The notes: generated by a model not told the origin, from the letters alone. 64,000 nucleotides of DNA from Cupriavidus alkaliphilus (GCF_900094595.1 NZ_FMAD01000013.1:62001-126000), one strand, 5' to 3'. Shown: positions 16,038-25,466, counted from the first letter of the stretch. Numbers and translations: made by a program.

Positions 16038-16985
16038 TCAGGCCGGCAGCGCGCTGCGGATCAGCTGGTTGATCCGTTCCGGCTGCTCGTGGATCACCCA
16101 GTGCGTGCCCTCTGGGATGCGCTCCAGCCGCAGGTCGGGTACGAAATCGGCCAGGCCATCCGCCAGCGACTTCGGCAGCGCGCGGTCGCGCTCGCCCCAC
16201 ACCACCAGCGTCGGCACCCTGACCACGAATGCGGCCGGGTCCAGCCGTGAAATATCGGGCGGCGGCTCGCCCTCGCCCGGCGGATGCATCGGCGAGGCCC
16301 GGTAGAAATTGACGCCGCCGGTCAGCGGATGCACCCCGGCGTCCTTGCCTTCGCCCGGCTGCGACCACGCCGCGTGGTACCTGGCGCGGGTCTCGGCGGT
16401 GTACCAGGCCGCCGGCTTGCCGTCGTCGTCGGACAGCATCCGGTCCAGCAGCGCGAAGTCGTTGGCCGCCAGCGCCTGTTCCGAGCCCGGCTTGCGCAGC
16501 CAGTTCATGTAGGCCGACGCGGCCTGCTGCGCCGGATCGGTGGCCAGCGCGCGCGCGAACAGGTACGGGTGCGGCGAATTGACGATGATGAGCTGGCGCA
16601 CCAGCTGCGGGAACTGGATCGCCAAATTCCAGCAGATCGCCCCGCCCCAGTCGTGCGCCACCACCACGGCCTGTTCATAGCCCAGCGCGCCGATCAGCTG
16701 CACCAGGTCTTCGACGATATGGCGCGGCCGGTAGGCATTCACGTCGGCGGGCTTGCTCGACAGGTTGAAGCCGCGCAGGTCGGGCGCCACGGCAAAATGC
16801 GTGCGCCCGAACTCGGCCAGCTGCGCCTCCCATTCGAACCAGAATTCCGGAAAGCCGTGCACGAACAGCATCAGCGGCTTGCCGCGCTCGCCCGCGCTGG
16901 CGTAGTGCAGCCGGGTCTCATTGGGCAGCGTGGCGTATTGCAGGTGGCGGATCACGGCGGCGGGGGCTGCCATGTTGTTCTCCAT
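16038..16985 (-). CDS. Alpha/beta hydrolase with Asp nucleophile (epoxide hydrolase/dehalogenase type)
   Basis: A 315-residue hydrolase. HGFPEFW (43-49) gives the oxyanion HGxP motif and Asp112 in HDWGG is the nucleophile, so the enzyme belongs to the soluble epoxide hydrolase/haloacetate dehalogenase group rather than the serine esterases. The late acid and His are in WGERDRALP and GTHWVIHEQPE. The start MENNMAAP is preceded by GAGGAGGGACC. It is the last gene of the long minus-strand fatty-acid cluster, 67 bp after the SDR gene. The substrate is unknown. Confidence 0.9.
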   Translation of the reverse strand: MENNMAAPAAVIRHLQYATLPNETRLHYASAGERGKPLMLFVHGFPEFWFEWEAQLAEFGRTHFAVAPDLRGFNLSSKPADVNAYRPRHIVEDLVQLIGALGYEQAVVVAHDWGGAICWNLAIQFPQLVRQLIIVNSPHPYLFARALATDPAQQAASAYMNWLRKPGSEQALAANDFALLDRMLSDDDGKPAAWYTAETRARYHAAWSQPGEGKDAGVHPLTGGVNFYRASPMHPPGEGEPPPDISRLDPAAFVVRVPTLVVWGERDRALPKSLADGLADFVPDLRLERIPEGTHWVIHEQPERINQLIRSALPA

Positions 16986-17052
16986 ATGCGGTCCCTCCTC
17001 GTTGTGGCGTGGTGCTGGCCAGGGTTGGCGAACGCTGCTGGCGAACGTCAGC

Positions 17053-17955
17053 TCAGCCGCGCAACGCGGCAACCAGGCCCGCGCGGACCTCGGGCTTGTC
17101 GGCAAACGGATCGCCGGGGTTGCGCTGCCCGACGATATCCTCGAAGCGCTGGCGCACGGGGGCGAGCGCCTGGGGGTGGGAATAAATATAGAAGCTTTCG
17201 TCGCGGATGGCATCGAAGGTGATCTGCGCCACTTCCGCCGCGCTCACTTTGCCGGAACCGACGGCCTTGTCCGACAGCGCCTGCGACACCAGCTGCGAGC
17301 GCGTCGGCGGCGCCTGGTTGGCCAGGTCGGCGGGCCGGTTGCGCTGCGACTGGCTGATGCCGGTCGGCACGAAGTACGGGCACAGCACCGAGCAGCGCAC
17401 CTGCTGCGTCACCAGCCCGAGGTCCTGGTACAGCGTTTCGGACAGCGCCACCACCGCGTGCTTGGACACGTTGTAGACGCCCATCGCCGGCGGATTCAGC
17501 AAGCCCGCCATCGAAGCGGTGTTGACGATATGCCCCTCGAACGCCGGGTCCTTCTCCGCGGCCGCCAGCATCAGCGGCGTGAAGATGCGCACGCCGTGCA
17601 CCACGCCGTACAGGTTGACGCCCATCACCCATTCCCAGTCCCGCTCCGAGTTTTCCCAGATCAGGCCGCCCGCGCCGACGCCGGCATTGTTGAACAGCAG
17701 GTTGACCTGGCCGAAGGCCTCGATCGCGGCATCGGCCAGCGCCTGCACCTGCCCGGCTTGCGAGACGTCGGTGCGCAAGCCGATCACCGGCACGTTGCGC
17801 GCCTGGAATTCGGCGACGGTCGCGTCCAGCGCGTCTTCCTGCACGTCGGCCAGCACCAGCTTCATGCCGAGGTCCGCTGCGATGCGGGCAAATTCCTTGC
17901 CGAAGCCCGAGGCGCCACCGGTAATGACGGCCACCTTGTTGGAGAAATCCTTCAT
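17053..17955 (-). CDS. Short-chain dehydrogenase/reductase
   Basis: A 300-residue classical SDR. The cofactor motif TGGASGFG is at 12-19, with a following VLADVQ suggesting NAD preference (Asp at the end of beta2); NNAG and the catalytic YNVSKHA follow. The C-terminal extension after SQSQRNRP is longer than in minimal SDRs. The start MKDFSNKVAVITGG is chosen by the Rossmann fold position. It sits between a class II aldolase-like gene and the hydrolase in the fatty-acid cluster; the substrate is undefined. Confidence 0.9.
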   Translation of the reverse strand: MKDFSNKVAVITGGASGFGKEFARIAADLGMKLVLADVQEDALDATVAEFQARNVPVIGLRTDVSQAGQVQALADAAIEAFGQVNLLFNNAGVGAGGLIWENSERDWEWVMGVNLYGVVHGVRIFTPLMLAAAEKDPAFEGHIVNTASMAGLLNPPAMGVYNVSKHAVVALSETLYQDLGLVTQQVRCSVLCPYFVPTGISQSQRNRPADLANQAPPTRSQLVSQALSDKAVGSGKVSAAEVAQITFDAIRDESFYIYSHPQALAPVRQRFEDIVGQRNPGDPFADKPEVRAGLVAALRG

Positions 17956-18017
17956 GTCGTCTGTCCTGTCGCGTGAGTCGAATGGGGGGCTGCCCGCGGC
18001 ATGGCGGGCATGCTGGC

Positions 18018-18881
18018 TCAATCCAGCAGGTCGGGCTGTTCCTTGACGATGCGGGCGTAGAGCGGCTGGAACTGGAACCAGCCCGCCTGCGCGGTGCCGA
18101 CGATCGAATACGCCTGGCGTGCGGCCGCGTCGGCAATCACCTTCAGCGGCGCCTGCGTGCGCGCGGCGGCAGCTTCGGCCAGCAGCTGCACCTGGCAGGA
18201 GCGCTCCATGGTGATGAACCACCACGCCGCTTCGTCGACGGTCTTGCCGACGGTGAGCAGGCCGTGGTTCTGCAGGATGGCCGCCTTGTTCTGCCCCAGC
18301 GCGTTGGCGATGCGCTGGCCCTCGTCGAGCTCCACCACCACGCCGCCAAAGTCGTCATAGACGGCATGGTCGTTGTAGAACGCGCACACATCCTGCGTCA
18401 GCGGGTCGAGCGGCCGGCCCAGCGTCGACCAGGCGCGGCCATGGGTGCTGTGCGAATGCGCGGCCGCGACCGCGTCGGGGCGGGTCTGGTGCACGCGCGA
18501 ATGGATGGCGAAGGCCGCGGCATTGACCGGGTAGTCGCCCTCGACCACGTCGCCGTGGTGGTCGCAGCGGATCAGGTTGGAGACCCGGACCTGGCTGAAA
18601 TGCACACCGAAGGGATTGACCCAGAAGGTGTCGGGAAACTCGGGGTCGCGCGCGGTGATATGGCCGGCCACGCCTTCGTCGAAACCGAATTTCGAGAACA
18701 GCCGGAAGGCAGCGGCCAGGCGCTGCTTGCGGTGCAGGCGCTCCTCGGCCACGGTGGCGAACTGCGGCGGCCGTGGCAGGTTGCGGTAGCGCGCCTTGAC
18801 CTCTTCCGGCAGGCCGGCGCCGATCTCGTCGCCTCTACCTTGCTGAACTTGCTGGACTTGCGGAACCTGCGGGGCATCCAT
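18018..18881 (-). CDS. Class II aldolase/adducin family protein
   Basis: A 287-residue protein with the class II aldolase/adducin head domain. Metal ligands are in AAHSHSTHGRAW, with GHITARDPEFPDTFWVNP and LQNHGLLTVGKTVDEA marking the fold. The family includes fuculose-phosphate aldolases and many cytosolic proteins of unknown reaction. The N terminus carries a glutamine/valine-rich run (PQVPQVQQVQQ). The start follows GAGGAGGAGACACCC. Its place in a beta-oxidation cluster is unexplained by the fold. Confidence 0.88.
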   Translation of the reverse strand: MDAPQVPQVQQVQQGRGDEIGAGLPEEVKARYRNLPRPPQFATVAEERLHRKQRLAAAFRLFSKFGFDEGVAGHITARDPEFPDTFWVNPFGVHFSQVRVSNLIRCDHHGDVVEGDYPVNAAAFAIHSRVHQTRPDAVAAAHSHSTHGRAWSTLGRPLDPLTQDVCAFYNDHAVYDDFGGVVVELDEGQRIANALGQNKAAILQNHGLLTVGKTVDEAAWWFITMERSCQVQLLAEAAAARTQAPLKVIADAAARQAYSIVGTAQAGWFQFQPLYARIVKEQPDLLD

Positions 18882-18958
18882 GGGTGTCTCCTCCTCTTGT
18901 CTTGCCTGCGTTGTCCTGCCCGGCACGCCCGTGGGGACGCGGCGTGCCGGTGCTGCGC

Positions 18959-19969
18959 TCAGACCAGCTTGACCAGCTGCTTGCCGAAGTTCTTGCCCTT
19001 GAGCAGGCCCATGAAGGCTTCCGGCGCGCTCGCCAGGCCCTCGGCGATGCTCTCGCGGAACTTGAGCTTGCCCTGCGCGACCGCGGTGCCCAGCTCCTTC
19101 AGCGCCTGCGGCCACACGTCCATGTGCTCGGAGACGATAAAGCCCTCGATGGTCAGGCGCGAGACCAGGATCAGCTGCGGGTTCTTCAGCGGCAGCGGCT
19201 GGCCGTCATAGCCGGCGATCATGCCGCACATGGCGATGCGGCCGAAGGCGTTCATGCGCGACAGCACCGCGTCGAGGATATCGCCGCCGACGTTCTCGAA
19301 GTAGCCGTCGATGCCGTCGGGCGTGGCCTCCTTGAGCATGGTGTAGAGCTCCTTGGGGTCTTTGGCCGCCTTGTAGTCGATACAGGCGTCGAAACCCAGC
19401 TCGTTGACCACGTAGTCGCACTTGTCCTTGCCGCCGGCAAAGCCGACTGCGCGGCAGCCGGCCAGCTTGGCGAGCTGGCCCACCACGCTGCCGACCGCGC
19501 CAGACGCGGCGCTGACCGCGATGGTCTTGCCCGCCTTGGGCTGGATGATCTTGTTCAGGCCATACCATGCGGTCACGCCCGGCATGCCGACCGAGCCGAG
19601 GTAGGCCGACAGCGGGATATGCGTGGTATCGACCGGCTGCAGGCCGGTGCCGTCGCTGACGCCCATTTCCTGCCAGCCGAACATGCCGACCACCTTGTCG
19701 CCCGGCTTGAACCTGCTGTTCTTGCTTTCCACTACTTCGCCGACGGTGCCGCCGATCATCACCTCATCGAGCGGCTGCGGCGCGGCATACGACTTGCTGT
19801 CGTTCATGCGGCCGCGCATGTACGGATCGAGCGACAGGTAGTGGTTGCGCACCAGCACCTGGCCCTCCGCGATCTGCGGCACGGGCACTTCTTCCAGCCG
19901 GAAATTGGCCGGCGTCACAGCGCCCTCGGGACGCGAGGCGAGGACGATGCGCTTGAACGTGTTGGACAT
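18959..19969 (-). CDS. Zinc-less NADP-dependent oxidoreductase (MDR, CurA-like)
   Basis: A 336-residue medium-chain reductase of the leukotriene-B4 12-hydroxydehydrogenase/CurA group, which reduces alkenal, enone or prostaglandin-like double bonds with NADPH. Marks are LVRNHYLSLDPYMRGRM near residue 38-54, the cofactor loop AASGAVGSVVGQLAK and AGGKDKCDYV; zinc ligands of true alcohol dehydrogenases are absent. The start MSNTFKRIVLASRPEG follows AAGGAACCCACC. It may clear reactive unsaturated by-products of lipid breakdown (inference). Confidence 0.9.
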   Translation of the reverse strand: MSNTFKRIVLASRPEGAVTPANFRLEEVPVPQIAEGQVLVRNHYLSLDPYMRGRMNDSKSYAAPQPLDEVMIGGTVGEVVESKNSRFKPGDKVVGMFGWQEMGVSDGTGLQPVDTTHIPLSAYLGSVGMPGVTAWYGLNKIIQPKAGKTIAVSAASGAVGSVVGQLAKLAGCRAVGFAGGKDKCDYVVNELGFDACIDYKAAKDPKELYTMLKEATPDGIDGYFENVGGDILDAVLSRMNAFGRIAMCGMIAGYDGQPLPLKNPQLILVSRLTIEGFIVSEHMDVWPQALKELGTAVAQGKLKFRESIAEGLASAPEAFMGLLKGKNFGKQLVKLV

Positions 19970-20065
19970 GGTGGGTTCCTTCCAATGGGAGATGGAAACT
20001 GCATGGAAACTGCTGATGCGGGGCAATGCGGCTCATGGAGCGCCCCGCCTGTGCTGCGCCGGCGC

Positions 20066-20503
20066 TCAGCCGTCGGCGCCGGTATCGGTGTCGCCCGGGC
20101 GCTGCGGCGGCATGCGCCGGATGTACTTGAACGTGCCCGAGCCGCGCGCCACGGTCTTGCCGTCGGCATCGACGATCTCGGCCTCGCAGAACACCATGGT
20201 GGTGGTGCGATGCACGGTGGTGCCGCGCGCGGTCAGGTGGCCGCGGCCCGGCGCCATGAAGCTGCTCTTCATCTCGATGGTGACCACGCCGCGGCCATCG
20301 GCATCGCTGCTGCGGCCGGCCACCGCCATGGCCACATCGAGCAGCGTCATGATCACGCCGCCGTGGGCCATGTCCCAGCTGTTCTGGTGGCGCTTTTCGG
20401 TCGGCAGCGAGATCTCGCTGCGCCCGCCCTCGGCCAGGCTGCAGGTCACGCCAAGCTCGGCAAGGAACGGGATATGGCTCAGGGAGCCGGTGTACTGGTT
20501 CAT
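20066..20503 (-). CDS. PaaI-family thioesterase
   Basis: A 145-residue hot-dog thioesterase. The PaaI-type motif is WDMAHGGVIMTLLDVAMAVAG, with the catalytic Asp in the helix, and the CoA-side strand is GVVTIEMKSSFMAPGRG. It would release free CoA from stalled or non-productive acyl-CoA intermediates. It lies between the MDR gene and the SDR gene of the fatty-acid cluster. Confidence 0.9.
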   Translation of the reverse strand: MNQYTGSLSHIPFLAELGVTCSLAEGGRSEISLPTEKRHQNSWDMAHGGVIMTLLDVAMAVAGRSSDADGRGVVTIEMKSSFMAPGRGHLTARGTTVHRTTTMVFCEAEIVDADGKTVARGSGTFKYIRRMPPQRPGDTDTGADG

Positions 20504-20606
20504 GGCAATGCGAGTGGAAGTTGGGGTGGGCGAGGCACCGGCGGCTTGCCCGCCGGCGCCGGTCCCGCATTATTGCCGCAAACGCCGGCAGTCGCTCACA
20601 CTGGGC

Positions 20607-21389
20607 TCAGACCGCGCTGACGCCGCCGTCCACCGCCAGGATCTGCCCGGTGATGTGCTTGCCGGCATCGCTGGCAAACAGCAGCGCCGCGCCCTTCAGG
20701 TCTTCGTCGTCGCCCAGACGATGCAGCGGCACGCCCGCGCACATCGCCTCGACGCCCATGCGCTCGAGCGAGCCCCTGGTCATCTTCGACGGGAAGAAGC
20801 CCGGCGCCAGCGCGTTGACGGTGATGTTGTGCTCGCCCCACTCCGCCGCCAGCGTGCGCGTGAAGTTGACCACCGCGCCCTTGGAGGTGTTGTAGGCAAT
20901 GGTTTCCATGGTGCCCGGCGGATTGCCGGCCAGGCCCGCGATCGACGCCACGTTGATGATGCGGCCGTGGCGGCGCGGGATCATCGACAGCTTGCCGACG
21001 CGCTGGCTCAGCAGGAACAGGCCGCGGATATTCAGGTTCATCACCTTGTCCCACGCTTCCAGCGGATGGTCTTCCGCCGGCGCGCCCCAAGTGGCGCCGG
21101 CGTTGTTGACCAGGATGTCGATATGGCCAAGCCTGGCGATGGCCTCGTCGGCCAGGCGCGCGACCTCGGATTCCTGCGAGCCGTCGGCAGCGATCCAGTC
21201 GGCCTCGATGCCGAGGCCTTTCAGGTGTTCCTGCGCGGCGCGCAGCTCGTCGGCCTTGCGTGCCGACAGCACGATGCGCGCGCCCTGCTCGCCCAGTGCC
21301 TCGGCAATCTGCAGGCCAAGTCCGCGCGAGCCGCCGGTGATCAGCGCGGTCTTGCCCTTCAGGTCAAACAGTTGCTGGATGGTGCGCAT
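20607..21389 (-). CDS. Short-chain dehydrogenase/reductase of the beta-oxidation operon
   Basis: A 260-residue SDR with the cofactor motif TGGSRGLG (residues 18-25), NNAGATWG, and the active-site YNTSKGA, ending ITGQILAVDGGVSAV. The arginine after the glycine motif suggests NADP(H). Neighbours are acyl-CoA dehydrogenase upstream and thioesterase downstream, so a 3-hydroxyacyl or 2,4-dienoyl substrate is possible, but sequence alone does not say which. Confidence 0.9.
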   Translation of the reverse strand: MRTIQQLFDLKGKTALITGGSRGLGLQIAEALGEQGARIVLSARKADELRAAQEHLKGLGIEADWIAADGSQESEVARLADEAIARLGHIDILVNNAGATWGAPAEDHPLEAWDKVMNLNIRGLFLLSQRVGKLSMIPRRHGRIINVASIAGLAGNPPGTMETIAYNTSKGAVVNFTRTLAAEWGEHNITVNALAPGFFPSKMTRGSLERMGVEAMCAGVPLHRLGDDEDLKGAALLFASDAGKHITGQILAVDGGVSAV

Positions 21390-21440
21390 GATGTCTCTTC
21401 CTTGGTTGTCTTTGAATGAGGCAGTAAGCAGCCAGTGCCG

Positions 21441-21468
21441 GCGCTCAGAACCAGGCGCTCAGAACCAG
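21441..21468. repeat. 14-bp tandem duplication across the acyl-CoA dehydrogenase stop
   Basis: GCGCTCAGAACCAG occurs twice without a gap (21441-21454 and 21455-21468). The second copy contains the stop codon and last two codons of the acyl-CoA dehydrogenase; the first repeats them just beyond the stop. It looks like a recent slippage event with no effect on the protein. Confidence 0.9.
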
Positions 21469-23321
21469 GCGTCCTGCATGTCCAGCGTGGTGCGGTCGAG
21501 CGATGCCAGCAGGTCGAACTGCGGACCGACCCTGGGCAGCTCGAAGCGGAAGAAGTACGCCGCCGCGGCCAGCTTGCCGCGATAGAAGTCCTGGTCTTCC
21601 CGGCCGCTCGCCTGCGCCAGCGCGGCTTGCGCCAGCAATGCCTGCTCCAGCCAGATCCACGCCACCACCACGTGGCCGAAGGCTTCGAGGTAGACCGATG
21701 CGTTGGCCAGCGTCACGTTGGCATCGTCGGCGCTCCACAGGGTCTGGGTCACTTCGGCAAGGCGCTTGGTGGCGGCGCCGAGCGCGCGCGCCTGCTGCGC
21801 CAGTTCGGCATCGTCCGCGGCCAGCGCGCGGCCGATGGTGGCCTGCACGCGCTCGCCCAGCAGTTTGAACGCGGCGCCATCCTTCATCACCACCTTGCGG
21901 CCCAGCAAGTCCAGGCCCTGGATGCCGTGCGTGCCTTCGTGGATCGGGTTCAGGCGGTTGTCGCGGTAGAACTGCTCGACGTTGTATTCGCGGGTGTAGC
22001 CGTAGCCGCCGTGCACCTGGATCGCCAGGTTGTTGGCCTCCAGGCACCATTGCGACGGCCAGCTCTTGGCGATCGGCGTCAGGATGTCGAGCAGCAGCGC
22101 CAGGCGCGCGTGCGCTTCGTGGTCGCCGGTGGCGGCAGCGGCCTCTTCCTCGTCGACCAGCCGCGCGCAGTACAGGTTCAGCGCCAGGCCGCCCTCGACA
22201 TAGCTCTTCTGCGCCAGCAGCATGCGGCGGATATCGGCGTGCTCGACCAGCTTTACCTGCGGGCTGGCGGCATCCTTGCCGCCGGGGCCGACCGGGCGGC
22301 CTTGCGGGCGGTTGCGCGCATAGTCCAGCGCATGCAGGTAGCCGGTGTAGCCGAGCATCACCGCGCCCAGGCCCACGCCGATACGCGCCTCGTTCATCAT
22401 GTGGAACATGCAGGCCAGGCCCTTGTGCGGCTCGCCTACCAGGTAGCCGATCGCGCCGGCCTTGCCGCCCGGCTGGTACTTCATGCCTTCGCCGAAGTTC
22501 AGCAGGCAGTTGGTGGTGCCGCGGTAGCCCATCTTGTGGTTCAGGCCGGCCAGCACCACGTCGTTGTGCTCGCCCAGCGAGCCGTCTTCGTTGACCAGGT
22601 ACTTGGGCACGATAAACAGCGAGATGCCCTTCACGCCCGGGATCAGCTTGCCATCCGGGCCCGGGATCTTGGCCAGCACCAGGTGGACGATATTGTCGCT
22701 TAGCTCGTGCTCGCCGGCGGAAATCCACATCTTGTTGCCGCGCAGGCGGTATTGCGCGCCCAGCGGCGATTCGCCTTCATACTCGGCGCGCGTCGTGATA
22801 TCCGACAGCGACGAGCCGGCCTGTGGCTCCGACAGGCACATGGTGCCGAAGAAGCGTCCTTCCATCTCCGGCTTGACGAAGGTCTCGACCTGCGCCGGCG
22901 TGCCGTGCGTGAGCAGCAGGTTGGCGTTGCCGATGGTCAGGAACGGGTAGGAGCTGGTGCCGACGTTGGCGCCCTTGAAGTAGGCGAAGCCGGCTTTCTC
23001 GACCACCACCGGCAGCTGCATGCCGCCCAGTTCGTAATCCTGGCCCGCAGCCATCAGCCCTGCCTCGCAGAAGGCCTTCAGCGCGGTGCTGACCTCGGGG
23101 ATGATGCTGACGGTCTCGCCGTCGAATTCGGGTTCGTGCTGGTCGTTCTTCTTGTTGTGCGGCGCGAACAGGTCGGTGGCGATCTTCTCGCAGGTGTCCA
23201 GCGCGGCATCGAAGGTCTCGCGCGAGTGGTCGGCGTAGCGCGGAATGCGGGTCAGCTCGTCGACCTTGAGCCATTCATACAGGATGAAATTCAGGTCGCG
23301 ACGGGAAAGGATCATCGACAT
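21459..23321 (-). CDS. Acyl-CoA dehydrogenase, long form
   Basis: A 620-residue FAD-dependent acyl-CoA dehydrogenase of the approximately 600-residue FadE5-like class, catalysing the first step of beta-oxidation. The N-terminal helical domain is followed by the FAD/substrate segment GTMCLSEPQAGSSLSD and KMWISAGEHEL; the C-terminal half has the catalytic region NPIHEGTHGIQGLDLLGRK and an extra C-terminal domain beyond residue 470. The start MSMILSRRDLNF follows CATGGAGACACC. It lies downstream of the thiolase gene, from which it is separated by two REP-like palindromes. Confidence 0.93.
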   Translation of the reverse strand: MSMILSRRDLNFILYEWLKVDELTRIPRYADHSRETFDAALDTCEKIATDLFAPHNKKNDQHEPEFDGETVSIIPEVSTALKAFCEAGLMAAGQDYELGGMQLPVVVEKAGFAYFKGANVGTSSYPFLTIGNANLLLTHGTPAQVETFVKPEMEGRFFGTMCLSEPQAGSSLSDITTRAEYEGESPLGAQYRLRGNKMWISAGEHELSDNIVHLVLAKIPGPDGKLIPGVKGISLFIVPKYLVNEDGSLGEHNDVVLAGLNHKMGYRGTTNCLLNFGEGMKYQPGGKAGAIGYLVGEPHKGLACMFHMMNEARIGVGLGAVMLGYTGYLHALDYARNRPQGRPVGPGGKDAASPQVKLVEHADIRRMLLAQKSYVEGGLALNLYCARLVDEEEAAAATGDHEAHARLALLLDILTPIAKSWPSQWCLEANNLAIQVHGGYGYTREYNVEQFYRDNRLNPIHEGTHGIQGLDLLGRKVVMKDGAAFKLLGERVQATIGRALAADDAELAQQARALGAATKRLAEVTQTLWSADDANVTLANASVYLEAFGHVVVAWIWLEQALLAQAALAQASGREDQDFYRGKLAAAAYFFRFELPRVGPQFDLLASLDRTTLDMQDAWF

Positions 23322-23412
23322 GGTGTCTCCATGCGGCGCACTGCGTGGCGTGCCGCGAGTTCTTTTGTCTTTTGGTGCGAGCCGCCTCGGTTGAATCGCC
23401 GTGTGGGGTGCT

Positions 23413-23436
23413 CCCTCTCCCGCTTGCGGGAGAGGG
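23413..23436. repeat. REP-like palindrome, copy 2
   Basis: Arms CCCTCTCCCGC and GCGGGAGAGGG enclose TT, followed by TTGGGGTGAGGGCCGGGCG. It is paired with an inverted copy at 23507, so 23411-23535 is a BIME-like doublet in the thiolase/acyl-CoA dehydrogenase gap. Confidence 0.85.
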
Positions 23437-23506
23437 TTGGGGTGAGGGCCGGGCGGTACTACGAAGTGCAGTCTGGCGGTATGCCACCGCCTGCCCTCAC
23501 CCCCTG

Positions 23507-23532
23507 CCCCTCTCCCGCGAGCGGGAGAGGGG
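23507..23532. repeat. REP-like palindrome, copy 3 (inverted)
   Basis: Arms CCCCTCTCCCGC and GCGGGAGAGGGG enclose GA; the flank CCCTCACCCCCTG is the inverted form of the tail of copy 2. In mRNA the two copies would form consecutive hairpins within the fad transcript. Confidence 0.85.
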
Positions 23533-23565
23533 AGCAAACCGGCAGTCTGTCCGGGCTGTCAGCCG

Positions 23566-24744
23566 TTACAGCACTTCGAACAGCCCCGCAGCGCCCTGCC
23601 CGCCACCGATGCACATGGTCACCACCACGTACTTCACCCCGCGGCGCTTGCCTTCGATCAGCGCATGGCCGACCAGGCGCGCGCCCGACACGCCGTACGG
23701 GTGGCCCACCGCGATGGCGCCGCCGTTGACGTTGAGGCGATCCATCGGGATGCCCAGCGTATCGGCGCAGTACAGCACCTGCACCGCGAAGGCTTCGTTC
23801 AGTTCCCACAGGCCGATGTCGTCGACCTTCAGGCCGGCCTTCTTCAGCAGCTTGGGCACGGCAAAGACCGGGCCGATACCCATCTCGTCAGGCTCGCAGC
23901 CGGCCACGGCAAAGCCGCGGAACACGCCCAGCGGCTGCAGGCCGCGGGCCTCTGCCACGCGCGCGTTCATCACCACGGCCGCAGAGGCGCCGTCCGAGAA
24001 CTGCGAGGCATTGCCGGCGGTGATCACGCCACCCGGCACCGCGCTGCGGATCTTGGACACGCCTTCGAGCGTGGTGTCGGCGCGGATGCCTTCGTCGCGG
24101 TCGATGGTCACTTCCTTCGTCACCAGCTGGCCGGTGGACTTGTCGGCGACACCGGCGAGCACCGTCATCGGCACGATCTCGTCCTTGAACTTGCCGGCTT
24201 CCTGCGCGGCGGCGGCGCGTTGCTGGCTGCGCACGCCGTACTCGTCCTGGCGGTCCTTCGAGATGTTGTAGCGCTTGGCCACGTTCTCGGCGGTCTGCAG
24301 CATGTTCCAGTAGATTTCCGGCTTGTTCTTGGTCAGCCAGCTCTCCTGGACCATGTGGCGGTTCATTTCCTGCTGCACGCAGGAGATGCTCTCCACGCCG
24401 CCGGCGACGAAGATGTCGCCCTCGTCGGCGATCACGCGCTGCGCGGCCATGGCGATGGTCTGCAGGCCCGACGAGCAGAAGCGGTTGACGGTGGCGCCGG
24501 GCACGGTGACCGGGCAGCCGGCGCGCAGCGCGATCTGGCGGGCGATATTGGCGCCGGTGGCGCCTTCCGGGTTGGCGCAGCCCATCAGCACGTCTTCGAC
24601 CTCGGCGGCCTCGATCTTGGCGCGCGCGATGGCGTGCTGGACCGCATGGCCGCCCAGCGTGGCGCCGTGGGTCATGTTGAAGGCGCCCTTCCAGCTCTTG
24701 GCCAGGCCGGTCCGTGCGGTGGATACGATGACTGCTTCGTTCAT
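23566..24744 (-). CDS. fadA: Acetyl-CoA C-acyltransferase (3-ketoacyl-CoA thiolase)
   Basis: A 392-residue thiolase that cleaves 3-ketoacyl-CoA with CoA. The active site is complete: Cys90 in NRFCSSGLQ, His348 in AVGHPYGVSGAR, and Cys378 in CIGGGQG. Length and motifs fit degradative FadA, though biosynthetic PhaA-type thiolases share them; the beta-oxidation neighbours favour FadA. The start MNEAVIVSTARTG follows AGGAGCAACAC. It lies 47 bp downstream of pncA. Confidence 0.93.
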   Translation of the reverse strand: MNEAVIVSTARTGLAKSWKGAFNMTHGATLGGHAVQHAIARAKIEAAEVEDVLMGCANPEGATGANIARQIALRAGCPVTVPGATVNRFCSSGLQTIAMAAQRVIADEGDIFVAGGVESISCVQQEMNRHMVQESWLTKNKPEIYWNMLQTAENVAKRYNISKDRQDEYGVRSQQRAAAAQEAGKFKDEIVPMTVLAGVADKSTGQLVTKEVTIDRDEGIRADTTLEGVSKIRSAVPGGVITAGNASQFSDGASAAVVMNARVAEARGLQPLGVFRGFAVAGCEPDEMGIGPVFAVPKLLKKAGLKVDDIGLWELNEAFAVQVLYCADTLGIPMDRLNVNGGAIAVGHPYGVSGARLVGHALIEGKRRGVKYVVVTMCIGGGQGAAGLFEVL

Positions 24745-24791
24745 GTGTTGCTCCTCGGAATCTCTTGTGTCGTTCAGTTCGGTGTTTCGGT

Positions 24792-25436
24792 TCAGCCCTG
24801 GCCACTGAGCAGGTCGGCGGACATCACGCGCGCGACGCCGGCGGCACCGAGGTCCTGCCATGCCTGTGCCAGCGACCCTTGCAGGTCGATGGCCCGGCAC
24901 GCATCCTCGATCACCGCGGCCTCGAAGCCCGCGGCGCGCGCGTCGAGCGCGCTCCACGCCACGCAGTAGTCCGTCGCCAGCCCGGCGCAGAACACGCGCC
25001 TGACGCCATGCTCGCGCAGGTAGCCGGCCAGTCCGGTGCGCGTGGTGCGGTCCGCTTCCATAAAGGCGGAGTAGCTGTCCACGCCGGCATGGTGGCCCTT
25101 GCGGATCACCAGCCGCGCGTGCGGCACGTGCAGCCCCGCATGCAACGCGGCGCCGGGCGTGTCCTGCACGCAGTGCACCGGCCACAGCACCTGCTCGCCA
25201 TACGGCAGCGCCAGCGTCTGGAACGGCTGCGCGCCGGCATGGTTGGCCGCGAACGAGACGTGCGCGGCCGGATGCCAGTCCTGCGTCAGCACCACGTGCC
25301 CGAACGCGCGCGCCAGCCGGTTGATGACGGGCACGACCTCGTCGCCGCTGGGCACGGCAAGCGCGCCGCCCGGCATGAAGTCGTTCTGCACGTCGATCAC
25401 CAGCAGGCAATCGTCAGGTCGGAGAGTGGTGTCCAT
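24792..25436 (-). CDS. pncA: Nicotinamidase
   Basis: A 214-residue isochorismatase-fold amidase that converts nicotinamide to nicotinate for NAD salvage. The triad is Asp15 (VIDVQND), Lys113 (IRKGHH) and Cys158 (ATDYC). Metal ligands Asp53 and His55 are in TQDWHP, and the family phrase VQNDFMPGGALAV is present. It lies between fadB (30 bp) and the thiolase in the same direction, so NAD salvage is co-expressed with the NAD-consuming oxidation steps. Confidence 0.94.
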   Translation of the reverse strand: MDTTLRPDDCLLVIDVQNDFMPGGALAVPSGDEVVPVINRLARAFGHVVLTQDWHPAAHVSFAANHAGAQPFQTLALPYGEQVLWPVHCVQDTPGAALHAGLHVPHARLVIRKGHHAGVDSYSAFMEADRTTRTGLAGYLREHGVRRVFCAGLATDYCVAWSALDARAAGFEAAVIEDACRAIDLQGSLAQAWQDLGAAGVARVMSADLLSGQG

Positions 25437-25466
25437 GTCAGAGCCAGGGAGAACCGTGGTGACGTG

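Noticed and set aside
23411..23535. CRISPR array
   Set aside because: Only two inverted palindromes with no regular spacers; copies elsewhere show it is a dispersed REP-type element.
23566..24744. PhaA, the polyhydroxybutyrate thiolase
   Set aside because: Motifs are shared, but there is no phaB or phaC nearby and the gene lies in a beta-oxidation operon.
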